A DNA stretch of 64,000 nt from an uncultured Lachnospiraceae bacterium (GTDB lineage Bacteria > Bacillota > Clostridia > Lachnospirales > Lachnospiraceae): contig CANTEG010000008.1 in the NCBI GenBank assembly GCA_947652735.1, positions 78,878 through 142,877 on the forward strand, written 5' to 3'. This document shows positions 15,831 to 24,747 of this stretch, one piece after another; position 1 is the stretch's first letter, and each line of letters starts with the position of its first letter. The notes beneath the pieces were generated by a model that was not told where the DNA came from, ran no database searches, and was given only the letters and a program-made list of their open reading frames with translations. Made by a program: the position numbers and the translations under genes.

Positions 15831-17018
15831 ATGGATACTCCATATTTTGTAATTGATAAAAAGAAATTGGATAATGGGATTGCTTTATTGGAGAATGCGT
15901 TAAAGAGTAATTGGGATAATTATATTATTGGATATTCCTTTAAGACAAATGCACTGCCGTGGATTATAAATTATTATAAAAACGCAGGGTGCTATGCTGA
16001 GGTGGTTTCGGATGATGAATACCGCCTTGCACGCTTAATAGGGTATAAAGAAAATAAAATAATATACAATGGTCCAATGAAAACAAAAGATACATTCATG
16101 GAGGCACTAATGAATGGCTGTATCATCAACATTGATTCTAAAAGAGAAATTCAATGGTTAGAAGATGCAAATCTGCAAAAAAAGGTTTCAGTTGGAATTC
16201 GGGTTAACTTTGACTTGGAATCAGGTTGTCCGGGGCAATCTGCTTGCGGAGATGAGGGAGGCAGATTTGGATTTTGTTATGAAAATGGTGAATTTGAAAA
16301 AGCTATTATTGCTTTAAAGAAAAATAAAAATGTCAAAATGACAGGGTTACATCTGCATTGTAGTTCGAAAACCCGTTCGCTGGATGTGTACAGGCAAATT
16401 GCATGTATGGCATGCGAAATACAGGAGAAATATGATTTTAAATTAGAGTACATTGATGTGGGTGGTGGTTTTTTTGGCGGATTGGCAAATAGGCCCCAGT
16501 TTCCGCAATATATACAGTTATTATCAGAAATTCTTGGAACACGTTTTAATATAAAAGATACAGCTTTAATTGTTGAGCCGGGAATGTCACTGATAGGTCC
16601 AAGTGTTGATTATGTTACTTCTGTTATTGACGTAAAGGTAACATCTTATAATCGTTTTGTAGTGACAGATGGAAGCAGAATTCATATTGACCCATTAATG
16701 ACGAAAAGTAGTTATTTTTATGATATACAGCGTCATAAGGCTGGTGGAGAGGTTATCAATAAACAGGTGATTTGTGGTTTTACGTGTATGGAGCATGACA
16801 GATTATTTGCCTTGATGGATGCAGAGGAATTAGAGGAAACGGATAAAATTATTTATCACAAGGTTGGAGCTTATACTATGTGTCTAAGTCCATTATTTAT
16901 CAGATACTATCCTGATATCTATGTAGATGAAGGTGGCAGGTATTTTAAAGTCAGGGAGCGCTGGACGCCTTCCAATTATGTTCAAAATTCTATGTTAGAG
17001 ATAAAGGAAGAACGATGA
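15831..17018 (+). CDS. Fold-type III PLP-dependent decarboxylase
   Basis: 395 residues from the ATG at 15831 with GAGAGGT just upstream; an ATG at 15816 overlaps the previous stop. It belongs to the ornithine/diaminopimelate decarboxylase-2 family. Lys38 in GYSFKTN is the PLP lysine, GGGF at 211-214 is the phosphate-binding glycine loop, EPG starts at 249, and Cys319 in CGFTC is at the place of the catalytic cysteine that crosses the dimer interface. The expected product is an amine or D-amino-acid derivative; the substrate cannot be read from the sequence. It overlaps the ATP-grasp gene by 4 bases, so the two probably act in sequence on one compound. Confidence 0.85.
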   Translation: MDTPYFVIDKKKLDNGIALLENALKSNWDNYIIGYSFKTNALPWIINYYKNAGCYAEVVSDDEYRLARLIGYKENKIIYNGPMKTKDTFMEALMNGCIINIDSKREIQWLEDANLQKKVSVGIRVNFDLESGCPGQSACGDEGGRFGFCYENGEFEKAIIALKKNKNVKMTGLHLHCSSKTRSLDVYRQIACMACEIQEKYDFKLEYIDVGGGFFGGLANRPQFPQYIQLLSEILGTRFNIKDTALIVEPGMSLIGPSVDYVTSVIDVKVTSYNRFVVTDGSRIHIDPLMTKSSYFYDIQRHKAGGEVINKQVICGFTCMEHDRLFALMDAEELEETDKIIYHKVGAYTMCLSPLFIRYYPDIYVDEGGRYFKVRERWTPSNYVQNSMLEIKEER

Positions 17019-18004
17019 ATACGAATGTATTAGTGTTAAGCACAGGGACAAGAAATAAGGTTATACAGTATTTTAAAAGGGCATTGACGGATGAGAATGG
17101 AAGCCGCATCGGCAAGGTAATTGCCACGGATATGAGTGAGCTGGCACCTGCTGTATACGAGGCTGATAAATTTTATAAGGTTCCAAGAATGACAGAGGAT
17201 GGTTACATAGATGTAATTTTAGATATATGTAAAAAAGAAAATGTAACAGGTGTATGCAGTCTGATTGATCCGGAATTAAGCCTGCTGGCGGAGTACAGTC
17301 AAGAATTTGAAAATATTGGTGTAACAGTAATTGGTTCATCCTATGAGATATGTGAAAGCTGCCTTGATAAATGGAAAATGTTTTGCTGGCTGGAAAGGCA
17401 TCAGTATCCGTGTGCCAAAACTTATATTGATAAGGAAATATTTTATCGAGATTTAGATATGGGGAAAATACAGTTCCCAGTATTTGTAAAGCCTGTAAAA
17501 GGAAGTGCGTCCCTTTCAATTTCAAAGGTATATACCAGAGAATTGCTGGACGCCCTTTTGGACAGTTCGGATTCGGAGCTTATGATACAGGAATATTTAC
17601 AGGGGCAGGAAATTGGTGTTGACTGTTATATTGATATGATTTCCAAGGAGGTCGTGTCTTTGTTTTGCAAAAAGAAGATTGTTATGCGGGCAGGAGAAAC
17701 GGACAAGGCGGTCAGCTTCAAGGATGAACAGTTATTTCAGTTGGTAACGAAATTTGCAATGGAGTTTGGTTTTTGCGGACAGATTGATATTGATATATTT
17801 GAAGCTGATGGAACGTATTATATATCGGAAGTAAATCCACGGTTTGGCGGGGGTTACCCACATGCGTATGAATGTGGAGCCAATCATATGAATTTGATTG
17901 TGAATAATTTGAACGGCATAGCCAATAAACCAAGTATTGGACAGTATGCAGAAGGCATTTATATGATGAAATACAATGAGGTAATGATTAAAAATGGTGA
18001 ATAA
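17015..18004 (+). CDS. ATP-grasp carboxylate-amine ligase
   Basis: 329 residues, similar to the carbamoyl-phosphate-synthase-like ATP-grasp proteins. The N-terminal pre-grasp domain covers about 1-110. PVFVKPVKGSASLSISKV holds the ATP lysine and glycine loop, IQEYLQGQEIGVD is the second ATP-binding strand, and SEVNPRFGGGYPHAYECG has the Glu/Asn metal ligands. Such enzymes join a carboxylate to an amine through an acyl phosphate. The start codon is shared with the decarboxylase stop (ATGA), and the end overlaps the glycosyltransferase by 11 bases. The natural hypothesis is ligation of the decarboxylase's amine, or an amino acid, to a sugar acid or amino sugar. Confidence 0.85.
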   Translation: MNTNVLVLSTGTRNKVIQYFKRALTDENGSRIGKVIATDMSELAPAVYEADKFYKVPRMTEDGYIDVILDICKKENVTGVCSLIDPELSLLAEYSQEFENIGVTVIGSSYEICESCLDKWKMFCWLERHQYPCAKTYIDKEIFYRDLDMGKIQFPVFVKPVKGSASLSISKVYTRELLDALLDSSDSELMIQEYLQGQEIGVDCYIDMISKEVVSLFCKKKIVMRAGETDKAVSFKDEQLFQLVTKFAMEFGFCGQIDIDIFEADGTYYISEVNPRFGGGYPHAYECGANHMNLIVNNLNGIANKPSIGQYAEGIYMMKYNEVMIKNGE

Positions 18005-19202
18005 GTGTAGAAAAGATATTTTGATAATTTCCCATTTTGTTGATTTCCCTGAGGAAAAGGGAAATGACAGGTTTTGTTATTTAGCTGAATTATTATGCGA
18101 CAAGGGTTATACTGTGGAGATTGTCACATCTGATTTTATTCACACGAAAAAGGAACATCGTATTTCTAAAAGGGAACAATATAAATACCGGTATAAGCTG
18201 ATACATGAGCCGGCATACAAAAAAAATATTTGCCTGCGTCGGTTTTACAGTCACTTTGTATTTGCCCGGAATGTCAAAAAATATTTAATGGTAAGAAAAA
18301 AGCCTGATGTAATATATTGTGCAATTCCTTCGTTAGACGTGGCTAAGGCTGCCGCAAAATATGCAAAGAAAAATAATATTAAATTTATAATTGATGTTCA
18401 GGATTTATGGCCTGAGGCATTTAAAATGGTATTTCATGTTCCAATTGCCAGTGATTTGATTTTTGCACCAATGCAAATGAAAGCCGATTATGCATATAAA
18501 CAGGCAGATGCAATTGTAGCAGTATCAAAAACCTATGTAAATCGTGCTTTGGCCGTGAACCACAAGTGTCATCAGGGGTTAAGTGTATTTTTAGGAACAG
18601 ATTTACAGGAATTTGATAAATACAAAAGTTCTGAAAAATTGAGTGATAAGGACGGAATTATGCGGCTTGTTTATATTGGAACTTTAGGACACAGCTACGA
18701 CTTAATCAGTGTATTTGATGCGATGTTATGCTTAAAGAAAAAGGGATATGACAACATTCGGTTTTGCGTTGTGGGTGATGGACCGTTAAAAACCAAGTTT
18801 GAGGAGTATAGCAGTAAATTAAAACTCGACGTGGAATTTACAGGACGATTGGAATATTCGGAGATGGTATATCGATTGACAGAATGTGATATTGCAATTA
18901 ATCCGATTATACATGGCGCAGCACAGAGCATTATAAACAAAGTTGGTGATTATGCAGCAGCAGGACTGCCAGTAATCAGTACACAAGAATGTAAGGAATA
19001 TCAAAATTTAATAAATAAATATCAATGTGGTTTTAATTGTGAAAATGGAAATATACAACAATTTGCAAAAACAATTATTTATTTGATAGAGCATCCAAAG
19101 GAAATGAAACGGATGGAACAAGCAAGCCGGAGTCTGGGAGAAGAATTGTTTGACAGAGCTGCCATGTATGAGAAAATATTGAAATTAATTGCTAAGCAGT
19201 AG
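17994..19202 (+). CDS. GT4-family glycosyltransferase
   Basis: 402 residues in two Rossmann-like halves (GT-B fold). The N-terminal acceptor half begins KDILIISHFVDFPEEKGNDR, followed by DVQDLWPEAF. The C-terminal half has VYIGTLGHSYDL, FCVVGDGPLK, and a donor-binding stretch around NPIIHGAAQSIINKVGDYAA and GLPVIS. Those are hallmarks of retaining GT4 enzymes using a nucleotide sugar. The role is to extend the lipid-linked repeat unit at the inner membrane face. Donor and linkage are unknown. It overlaps the ATP-grasp gene. Confidence 0.88.
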   Translation: MVNKCRKDILIISHFVDFPEEKGNDRFCYLAELLCDKGYTVEIVTSDFIHTKKEHRISKREQYKYRYKLIHEPAYKKNICLRRFYSHFVFARNVKKYLMVRKKPDVIYCAIPSLDVAKAAAKYAKKNNIKFIIDVQDLWPEAFKMVFHVPIASDLIFAPMQMKADYAYKQADAIVAVSKTYVNRALAVNHKCHQGLSVFLGTDLQEFDKYKSSEKLSDKDGIMRLVYIGTLGHSYDLISVFDAMLCLKKKGYDNIRFCVVGDGPLKTKFEEYSSKLKLDVEFTGRLEYSEMVYRLTECDIAINPIIHGAAQSIINKVGDYAAAGLPVISTQECKEYQNLINKYQCGFNCENGNIQQFAKTIIYLIEHPKEMKRMEQASRSLGEELFDRAAMYEKILKLIAKQ

Positions 19203-19216
19203 TAGAGGAATACACT

Positions 19217-19645
19217 ATGGAAAACAACGAAAAAAAAACAATAGGATACACAACCGGAGTCTATGATTTATTTCACATAGGGCACCTGAACATACTGCGC
19301 AGGGCAAAAGAACAGTGTGACTACCTGATTGTAGGTGTTTCCACGGACAAGCTTGTGGAGGAATACAAGAAAAAAAAGCCGGTTATACCATTTCAGGAGA
19401 GGATAGAAATTGTCGGGGCAATCAAGTATGTAGATAAGGTCGTTCCGCAGGAGACACTGGATAAGCTTGTGGCATGGGAAGAGTATAAATTTGATGTCAT
19501 GTTTCATGGAAGCGACTGGAAAGGGTCACAATTATATCAGAATATCGAAAAAAGGCTGAATGAGGTTGGCGTACAGATTGTATACCTGCCGCACACGACA
19601 GGAACGTCATCAACGATGTTGACGGAGAAATTACAAAATATGTGA
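19217..19645 (+). CDS. TagD-like cytidylyltransferase
   Basis: 142 residues, close to glycerol-3-phosphate cytidylyltransferase (TagD, about 130). GVYDLFHIGHLN carries the HxGH motif (H20, H23) and RRAKEQCDYLIVGVSTD follows as in TagD. The RTEGISTT signature is replaced by HTTGTSSTML, so the substrate may not be glycerol phosphate. It makes a CDP-alcohol in the cytoplasm: CDP-glycerol, CDP-ethanolamine or a related compound. Two LicD proteins encoded nearby (20830 and 27185) are the likely users of a CDP-activated group. The base composition is less AT-rich than the genes on both sides. Confidence 0.88.
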   Translation: MENNEKKTIGYTTGVYDLFHIGHLNILRRAKEQCDYLIVGVSTDKLVEEYKKKKPVIPFQERIEIVGAIKYVDKVVPQETLDKLVAWEEYKFDVMFHGSDWKGSQLYQNIEKRLNEVGVQIVYLPHTTGTSSTMLTEKLQNM

Positions 19646-19655
19646 GGATTTGAGG

Positions 19656-20828
19656 ATGGAGTTAGTCAGTGCAAAAGAATGCTGTGGCTGCCGTACATGT
19701 GTGGCAGTCTGCCCAATGCAAGCTATTTCTGTTGTAAAGGATAAGTATGGTTTTGAGCAGATTGAGATAAATCAGGAGAAATGTATTAATTGTGGCAAGT
19801 GTCAGGTAGTGTGTCCAATACTGAATACCGTAAAAAATAAGGAGCACTATACCTGTGGGTCGGCATATGCCGTATCGGAAAACGCAAGACGGCATGGCTC
19901 AAGTGGTGGTTTGTTTGGTACCTTTGCAAAAAAGGTTTTGGAAGATGGCGGTGTCATTTATGGAGCTGCATTTGACAAGTACCTGAAACTACGCACAACG
20001 CGGGCGGTGAATGAGGCAGAGCTGATACCGCTGTATAAGTCCAAATATTTACTGTGTGACACTGGAAATTCTTTTGCGGAAATTAAAGCAGACTTAGATG
20101 CAGGGAAGCATGTGCTGTACTGTTCATCACCCTGCCGGGTTGCGGGATTAAGAAGATTTTTGGGAAAGGATTATGAAAATCTGCTTCTGGTTGATTTTGC
20201 GTGTCATGGGGTTGGAAGTCAGGATTTGTTTGATAAATCCGTTCAATACATAGAGAAGAAAAAGGGAATTGCCATTAAGAAATTCAGCTTCCGCCATAAA
20301 CCGAAAAATGCGTCATCGCGTTATTACTATTGTTATAGTTTCGGAAGAAAGGGCAAAAAGCATGGGAAAAGTGATTTATATTTAACATTTCCATACTACC
20401 ATGCTTACTGTAAAAGTCTGGCATACAGGGAATGCTGCTATCAATGTCCGTATGCTGACGGGGACAGAGCGGGTGACATTACGATTGGCGATTTTCATTC
20501 TATTGGAAAATATGAACCCGATGCTGACAGATTTAATATTTCCATGTTTGTATGCAATACCGAAAAGGGACAGAACTTTTTTGAGACGGTGAAGGACAGC
20601 TTGAAAGTAATGTCTTATGAGTGGGAGACGATAAGGTATAACAACAGGTTTTGCGGCGGAGAGGATATGCCGGCAGTCAGGAAGCCGTTTATGGATATGA
20701 TTTCCAGCGGGCAGTTTGAAAAGGCAGTGAAGAAGTACCTGAATCCTTATAAAAACTGGCGGATTCTGTATTACCATCTGCCGAAATGGATACGGGAGTT
20801 TGGCAGAAAGGTATTAGGTGGAGAGTAA
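19656..20828 (+). CDS. Ferredoxin/FrhB-domain Fe-S protein of polysaccharide loci
   Basis: 391 residues from the ATG at 19656. Two 4Fe-4S ferredoxin motifs open it: CCGCRTCVAVCP (9-20) and CINCGKCQVVCP (about 41-52). The rest matches the coenzyme F420 hydrogenase/dehydrogenase beta-subunit (FrhB) fold, with YGAAF, SPCRVAGLRRFLG, DFACHGVGSQ and a further cysteine set at YRECCYQCPYADGDRAGDIT. These proteins are frequent next to polysaccharide pyruvyl transferases, but no such gene is visible here. The role is probably redox chemistry on a sugar or a lipid-linked intermediate. It overlaps the reading of the next gene's leader. Confidence 0.82.
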   Translation: MELVSAKECCGCRTCVAVCPMQAISVVKDKYGFEQIEINQEKCINCGKCQVVCPILNTVKNKEHYTCGSAYAVSENARRHGSSGGLFGTFAKKVLEDGGVIYGAAFDKYLKLRTTRAVNEAELIPLYKSKYLLCDTGNSFAEIKADLDAGKHVLYCSSPCRVAGLRRFLGKDYENLLLVDFACHGVGSQDLFDKSVQYIEKKKGIAIKKFSFRHKPKNASSRYYYCYSFGRKGKKHGKSDLYLTFPYYHAYCKSLAYRECCYQCPYADGDRAGDITIGDFHSIGKYEPDADRFNISMFVCNTEKGQNFFETVKDSLKVMSYEWETIRYNNRFCGGEDMPAVRKPFMDMISSGQFEKAVKKYLNPYKNWRILYYHLPKWIREFGRKVLGGE

Positions 20829-20829
20829 G

Positions 20830-21726
20830 ATGGAACTGAAATATATGCGTAAGGATTTGACGGATGCATATGGTATTTTGGAGCTTCAGGACAAGATTCT
20901 GGAAATTGCAGTATATATAGACAACTTTTGTAATGAGCATGGGATTGATTACTGCCTGATGGGTGGTTCCGCCCTCGGTGCAAAACGGCATGGAGGATTT
21001 ATTCCGTGGGATGATGATTTGGATATTTTTATGACCCCTGATAATTATGAAAAGTTCAGAAAAAGTTTCCGCAAGTATGGAGATAAAGAGAACTATTATC
21101 TTCAGGAATGGGGAAGACAGAAAAATGGCCAGGTTACTGTACCTAAGCTCAGGATGAACGGGACAACCTACATGGAGGAGCTGATAAAGGACTGGGATAT
21201 TCATCAGGGAATTTATGTTGATATTTTTATATTGCACACATGTCCTGATTCGAAAATCAAGCAGCTTTGGCAGTGTTTTTGGGCGAAATGTGTTGTGGTC
21301 AAGGGTCTGTCCATGAGGAGTTATAACCGTCAGACGGGAATTAGGAAAGCGTTGCTTGGTGTGGCGAAGTTTTTGCCTGAGAAGGTAATGGTTTCGTATG
21401 GGCTGAAGCAGGTGTACAGGTTTCGGAATGAGGAGTCAAAGCTTTATTGTAATTTCCTAGGTAAGGCTGGCTTTAAGAAAGGGCTGTATCCAAAGGTCTT
21501 TTTTGCAAAGACGATAAAGGCTCCGTTTGAAACTGTTAAGCTTCGTGTTCCGAAGGGACTGGATAAGTTCCTTAAGGCCAGGTTTGGCGATTATATGAAG
21601 ATTCCGTCAGCAGACAGGATTAAGTGGGAACAGCATGCATATAAGTGGGATTGTGACAGGTCTTTTGTGGACTATATGCCTAAGGGCATGAAGCATGAGT
21701 TTCGGGATGAGAGAAAGCTTGTATGA
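20830..21726 (+). CDS. LicD-family phosphotransferase 1
   Basis: 298 residues. The ATG at 20830 follows GGTGGAG by 6 bases, while the upstream in-frame GTG would sit in the ribosome binding site. The LicD core is clear: YCLMGGSALGAKRHGGF then IPWDDDLDIF, whose aspartates are the metal ligands of this nucleotidyltransferase-fold family. LicD transfers phosphocholine from CDP-choline to cell-surface glycans; relatives transfer other phospho-alcohols. The C-terminal RFGDYMKIP is the usual ending motif. Paired with the cytidylyltransferase two genes upstream, it could add the phospho-group that enzyme activates. Confidence 0.88.
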   Translation: MELKYMRKDLTDAYGILELQDKILEIAVYIDNFCNEHGIDYCLMGGSALGAKRHGGFIPWDDDLDIFMTPDNYEKFRKSFRKYGDKENYYLQEWGRQKNGQVTVPKLRMNGTTYMEELIKDWDIHQGIYVDIFILHTCPDSKIKQLWQCFWAKCVVVKGLSMRSYNRQTGIRKALLGVAKFLPEKVMVSYGLKQVYRFRNEESKLYCNFLGKAGFKKGLYPKVFFAKTIKAPFETVKLRVPKGLDKFLKARFGDYMKIPSADRIKWEQHAYKWDCDRSFVDYMPKGMKHEFRDERKLV

Positions 21727-21771
21727 AGTTGGTTTGAATAATTACTAAATTAGAAGCATGAAAGGTAGAAT

Positions 21772-22680
21772 ATGAAACGGATAATTGTAAGGTTGCAGGG
21801 AGGATTGGGAAATCAGTTATTTCAGCTTGCCTATGCAAAAAAACAATATTTAGAGGGCGGATTTAATGAAGTTGTTTTAGATACATCATACTTCAAAAGA
21901 AAGCATATTCAACAAATCCAACTTAATAAAATTAAACTGGACAAGGAGATTCTTATGAAATCAGAATCGGATGTCTGGGTAGAACTTCTTTATGCAATAT
22001 ATAGAGGCATATTTAGGTTATATTTCAAATTTAGTGCTAATGATGACATGCAAATGTTTATCCGTACTTTTAGGAGAGAAATTTTTTTCTGCAAAAAAAA
22101 GGCTGATGAATACGTAAATAAAAGAAATATCAGATATTGTGCAGGATATTACCAAAGTTGTGAAATAGCAGAATATATAAAATATGATGATTATAAAGTA
22201 ATGAATATGGGTTTGCAGGCGGAGATGTATTATGAGAAAATCAAGAATTGCGACGAAACAATAGCTGTAAGTATTAGAATGGGAGAGGATTACAAGCGGT
22301 TTGGGTGGCCTGTATGTAAAAAGGTTTATTATACTGAAGGGGTAAAGAGGTTGTTATCAATTTACCCGCATGCAAGTATATTTGTATTTTCAGATTGTAT
22401 AAACGATGTTGAAACAGAAAACTGGTTTTCCAGCTTTCAACGAGTTACATTAATAAAAGGTATTAATGCACCAGAAGGAATTGCTCTTATGAAAGAATGC
22501 AATAATTTTGTTATTTCTAATTCTACATTTGCGTGGTGGGGAGCTCATTTGTCAAAAAATAATGAAAAAAATATAGTTGCTCCTAAATTTTTTTATCGTG
22601 GAAAAGAGATGAAAGGCTCATTATTAGATAATGGGGAAATGGTTTTTTTGGATAATTTTACTGGGGCATTAGTTGTATAG
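21772..22680 (+). CDS. GT11 alpha-1,2-fucosyltransferase-like protein
   Basis: 302 residues. The start MKRIIVRLQGGLGNQLFQLAYAKK is the GT11 signature. SIRMGEDY corresponds to the HxRRGDY-type GDP-fucose site, and NNFVISNSTFAWWGAHLS is the third family motif. The enzyme would transfer fucose from GDP-fucose to a galactose or similar residue in alpha-1,2 linkage. No gmd or fcl genes for GDP-fucose occur in the window, so the donor must come from elsewhere, or the donor differs. From here to 31742 the DNA is markedly more AT-rich. Confidence 0.87.
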   Translation: MKRIIVRLQGGLGNQLFQLAYAKKQYLEGGFNEVVLDTSYFKRKHIQQIQLNKIKLDKEILMKSESDVWVELLYAIYRGIFRLYFKFSANDDMQMFIRTFRREIFFCKKKADEYVNKRNIRYCAGYYQSCEIAEYIKYDDYKVMNMGLQAEMYYEKIKNCDETIAVSIRMGEDYKRFGWPVCKKVYYTEGVKRLLSIYPHASIFVFSDCINDVETENWFSSFQRVTLIKGINAPEGIALMKECNNFVISNSTFAWWGAHLSKNNEKNIVAPKFFYRGKEMKGSLLDNGEMVFLDNFTGALVV

Positions 22681-22693
22681 GAGTGAGCAATGT

Positions 22694-23491
22694 ATGAGGT
22701 ATGCTTGTGGAATAGTACTTTATAATCCATCATGTGAAAATATTGACCATTTAAAAGAAATAGTCCGGGAATTTGAGTTGGTATTTATATGGGATAATTC
22801 GGAATGCAACGAAAAATATGTTGCTGAAATACAAAAAATGTCAGATGAATATATCTATTTGAAAAAAAATGCAGGATTAGCAAAGCCATATAATTTTTTT
22901 CTTAACATGTGTGAAAAAAAAGATGTTGATATTTTATGTATTCTTGATCAGGACACACAATTTGATGTTGAAAAAATAAAGAGAATCAAAAAGAATATAG
23001 CACATGATATTTCAAGGAAAGATGCAATATATGCACCAAGGTTAAAAAATACATCACAAAAAGACTGGGTTATTAATTCAAACTCCTTTTTAAATGTTAA
23101 TGTTTTAAAGGATAATTCAATTATATATGATGAGTTTTATTATCTGGATCGGCTTGACGCTGACTTTTGCCGTCAAATTAGAGCAAAGAATTTACAGATT
23201 AAGATATATGAGGATATTATTATAGACCATAGAATTGGTGAAGGCGATAGAGGGAGTCATGCACCAATTAGGCATTATTACATGTTTAGGAATAGGAGAT
23301 ATTTCAATTATAAATTTTATCCATACATACACGCAAAAATAAGAACAATTTTGCAGGATTTAAAACATATTTTAAGTATTTTATTATATGAGAAAGAAAA
23401 GGTATGCAAAATCAGTCAATTATTTAAAGGTATTAGGAGTTATAAGAATTATCTTGAGCAAACGCAAGATAATAAAAAGGAGAACATATAA
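22694..23491 (+). CDS. GT2-family glycosyltransferase (rhamnosyltransferase-like)
   Basis: 265 residues from the ATG at 22694, with AGGAG at 22679-22683. GIVLYNPSCENI and FIWDNSE are the start of the GT-A fold, LKKNAGLAKPYNFFL follows the usual N-x-G pattern, and CILDQDTQFD is the DxD-containing metal site. This matches the RfbF/rhamnosyltransferase branch of GT2. It extends the repeat unit. It reads as an operon member: stop and next start overlap by 1 base (23491). Confidence 0.85.
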   Translation: MRYACGIVLYNPSCENIDHLKEIVREFELVFIWDNSECNEKYVAEIQKMSDEYIYLKKNAGLAKPYNFFLNMCEKKDVDILCILDQDTQFDVEKIKRIKKNIAHDISRKDAIYAPRLKNTSQKDWVINSNSFLNVNVLKDNSIIYDEFYYLDRLDADFCRQIRAKNLQIKIYEDIIIDHRIGEGDRGSHAPIRHYYMFRNRRYFNYKFYPYIHAKIRTILQDLKHILSILLYEKEKVCKISQLFKGIRSYKNYLEQTQDNKKENI

Positions 23492-24747
23492 TGTATTTTA
23501 TAAGTATTTTTTTGATAGGTGCAATGCTTGTGTTTGCTTTATTATTAAAAGCAAAGATATACCACCCCATTGTAATTATGTCGACAATGTGGGGGTTATT
23601 AATTTTATTTCATAAGATGTCAAGTAATGTTTTGTATCCTGCAAGTGATAAAGCACTTTTATTAATTACAGTGGGTCTTTTGTTTTTTGGTTTTGGCTCA
23701 ATTTTAGAAGGATATTTGTTTGGCAGGTTTCAATTGAAAATTGGGCAAAAAAACATATTAAAAAAAACAAATGTAAATAGTTATGTCTTAAATACTAAAA
23801 TGGTAATTATTATTGTCATTATCGCGATTATCATGATGATACCAAGTGCTAAATTAGCATATGATTATTTGAAAGATGGTGCCAGTTTATGGGCAATTAG
23901 GTATATATTGGGTAGTGAAATAATTTATAATCGTACTATTTCAATTTTCTTCAGCTATGTAGTAAATACTACTACCTATTTAGTTGTACCATTAAGTGTA
24001 TATTTAATTTTAAAGAAGGACAAACATGCATTTTTTGTAATGCTTATAACAATTATATTGTTATCTCTTCATGTTTTGACCAAGGCAGGACGATTGATGT
24101 TGCTTTATTTGCTGGTTTCTGTAGCTGTTGTTACATTGTTTGGTAATAAAAAAATTAATAAAAAGAACATATTAGCGTTTATTGGTTTGTCTTTGGGGGT
24201 TTTAATTGTTTTGGTAATGGTATCAGATAGCCGTGACACTAACTTTTGGAAATCCATGCGTGAATATTCAGTTTCCAGTATTACCTTTTTTTCTTTAAAG
24301 GTAGAAAAATTTAATTTGCCATATGCACATGGTGGATTTTCATGGTATGGTATTTTTTCGCCAATATACAATATAATAGAAATATTGACAGGACATGAAA
24401 TGGGTGCTAGTGTAAATAACCTTATTGATTATATTAATCGAATTGATTATATTAATCCTTCGGGCGAAACATTTAATTTCTTTGCCACCTCCTTTTTCAG
24501 ATTTTATGGAGATGGAGGGACATTTTGTGTAATATTATTCTCTTTTATTTGGGGTATTATTTGTACGTTCTTTTACAAAAAATTATGCCAGAACATTAAT
24601 TTGAGGTCGATGTTTTGTTATAATCTGATGGTATATGGAATGGCAACCTCTGTTATGAGTTTTATATTTGCCGATCCTGGGGTGGTAATATCACTTCTTT
24701 TGGTATATTTGGTTACAAAAAAGGATGATGCATATGAAAAAACATAA
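23491..24747 (+). CDS. wzy: Wzy-type O-antigen/capsule polymerase
   Basis: 418 residues with about 11-12 hydrophobic helices and a large external loop near residues 250-340. The loop contains SPIYNIIEILTGHEMGASVNNL and GETFNFFATSFFRFYGDGG, reminiscent of the O-antigen polymerase type that has its active loop there. Wzy enzymes are recognised by topology more than by motif, so the call rests on topology, length and place between glycosyltransferases and Wzx. It joins the lipid-linked repeat units on the outer membrane face. AAAAGGAG precedes the ATG. Confidence 0.8.
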   Translation: MYFISIFLIGAMLVFALLLKAKIYHPIVIMSTMWGLLILFHKMSSNVLYPASDKALLLITVGLLFFGFGSILEGYLFGRFQLKIGQKNILKKTNVNSYVLNTKMVIIIVIIAIIMMIPSAKLAYDYLKDGASLWAIRYILGSEIIYNRTISIFFSYVVNTTTYLVVPLSVYLILKKDKHAFFVMLITIILLSLHVLTKAGRLMLLYLLVSVAVVTLFGNKKINKKNILAFIGLSLGVLIVLVMVSDSRDTNFWKSMREYSVSSITFFSLKVEKFNLPYAHGGFSWYGIFSPIYNIIEILTGHEMGASVNNLIDYINRIDYINPSGETFNFFATSFFRFYGDGGTFCVILFSFIWGIICTFFYKKLCQNINLRSMFCYNLMVYGMATSVMSFIFADPGVVISLLLVYLVTKKDDAYEKT

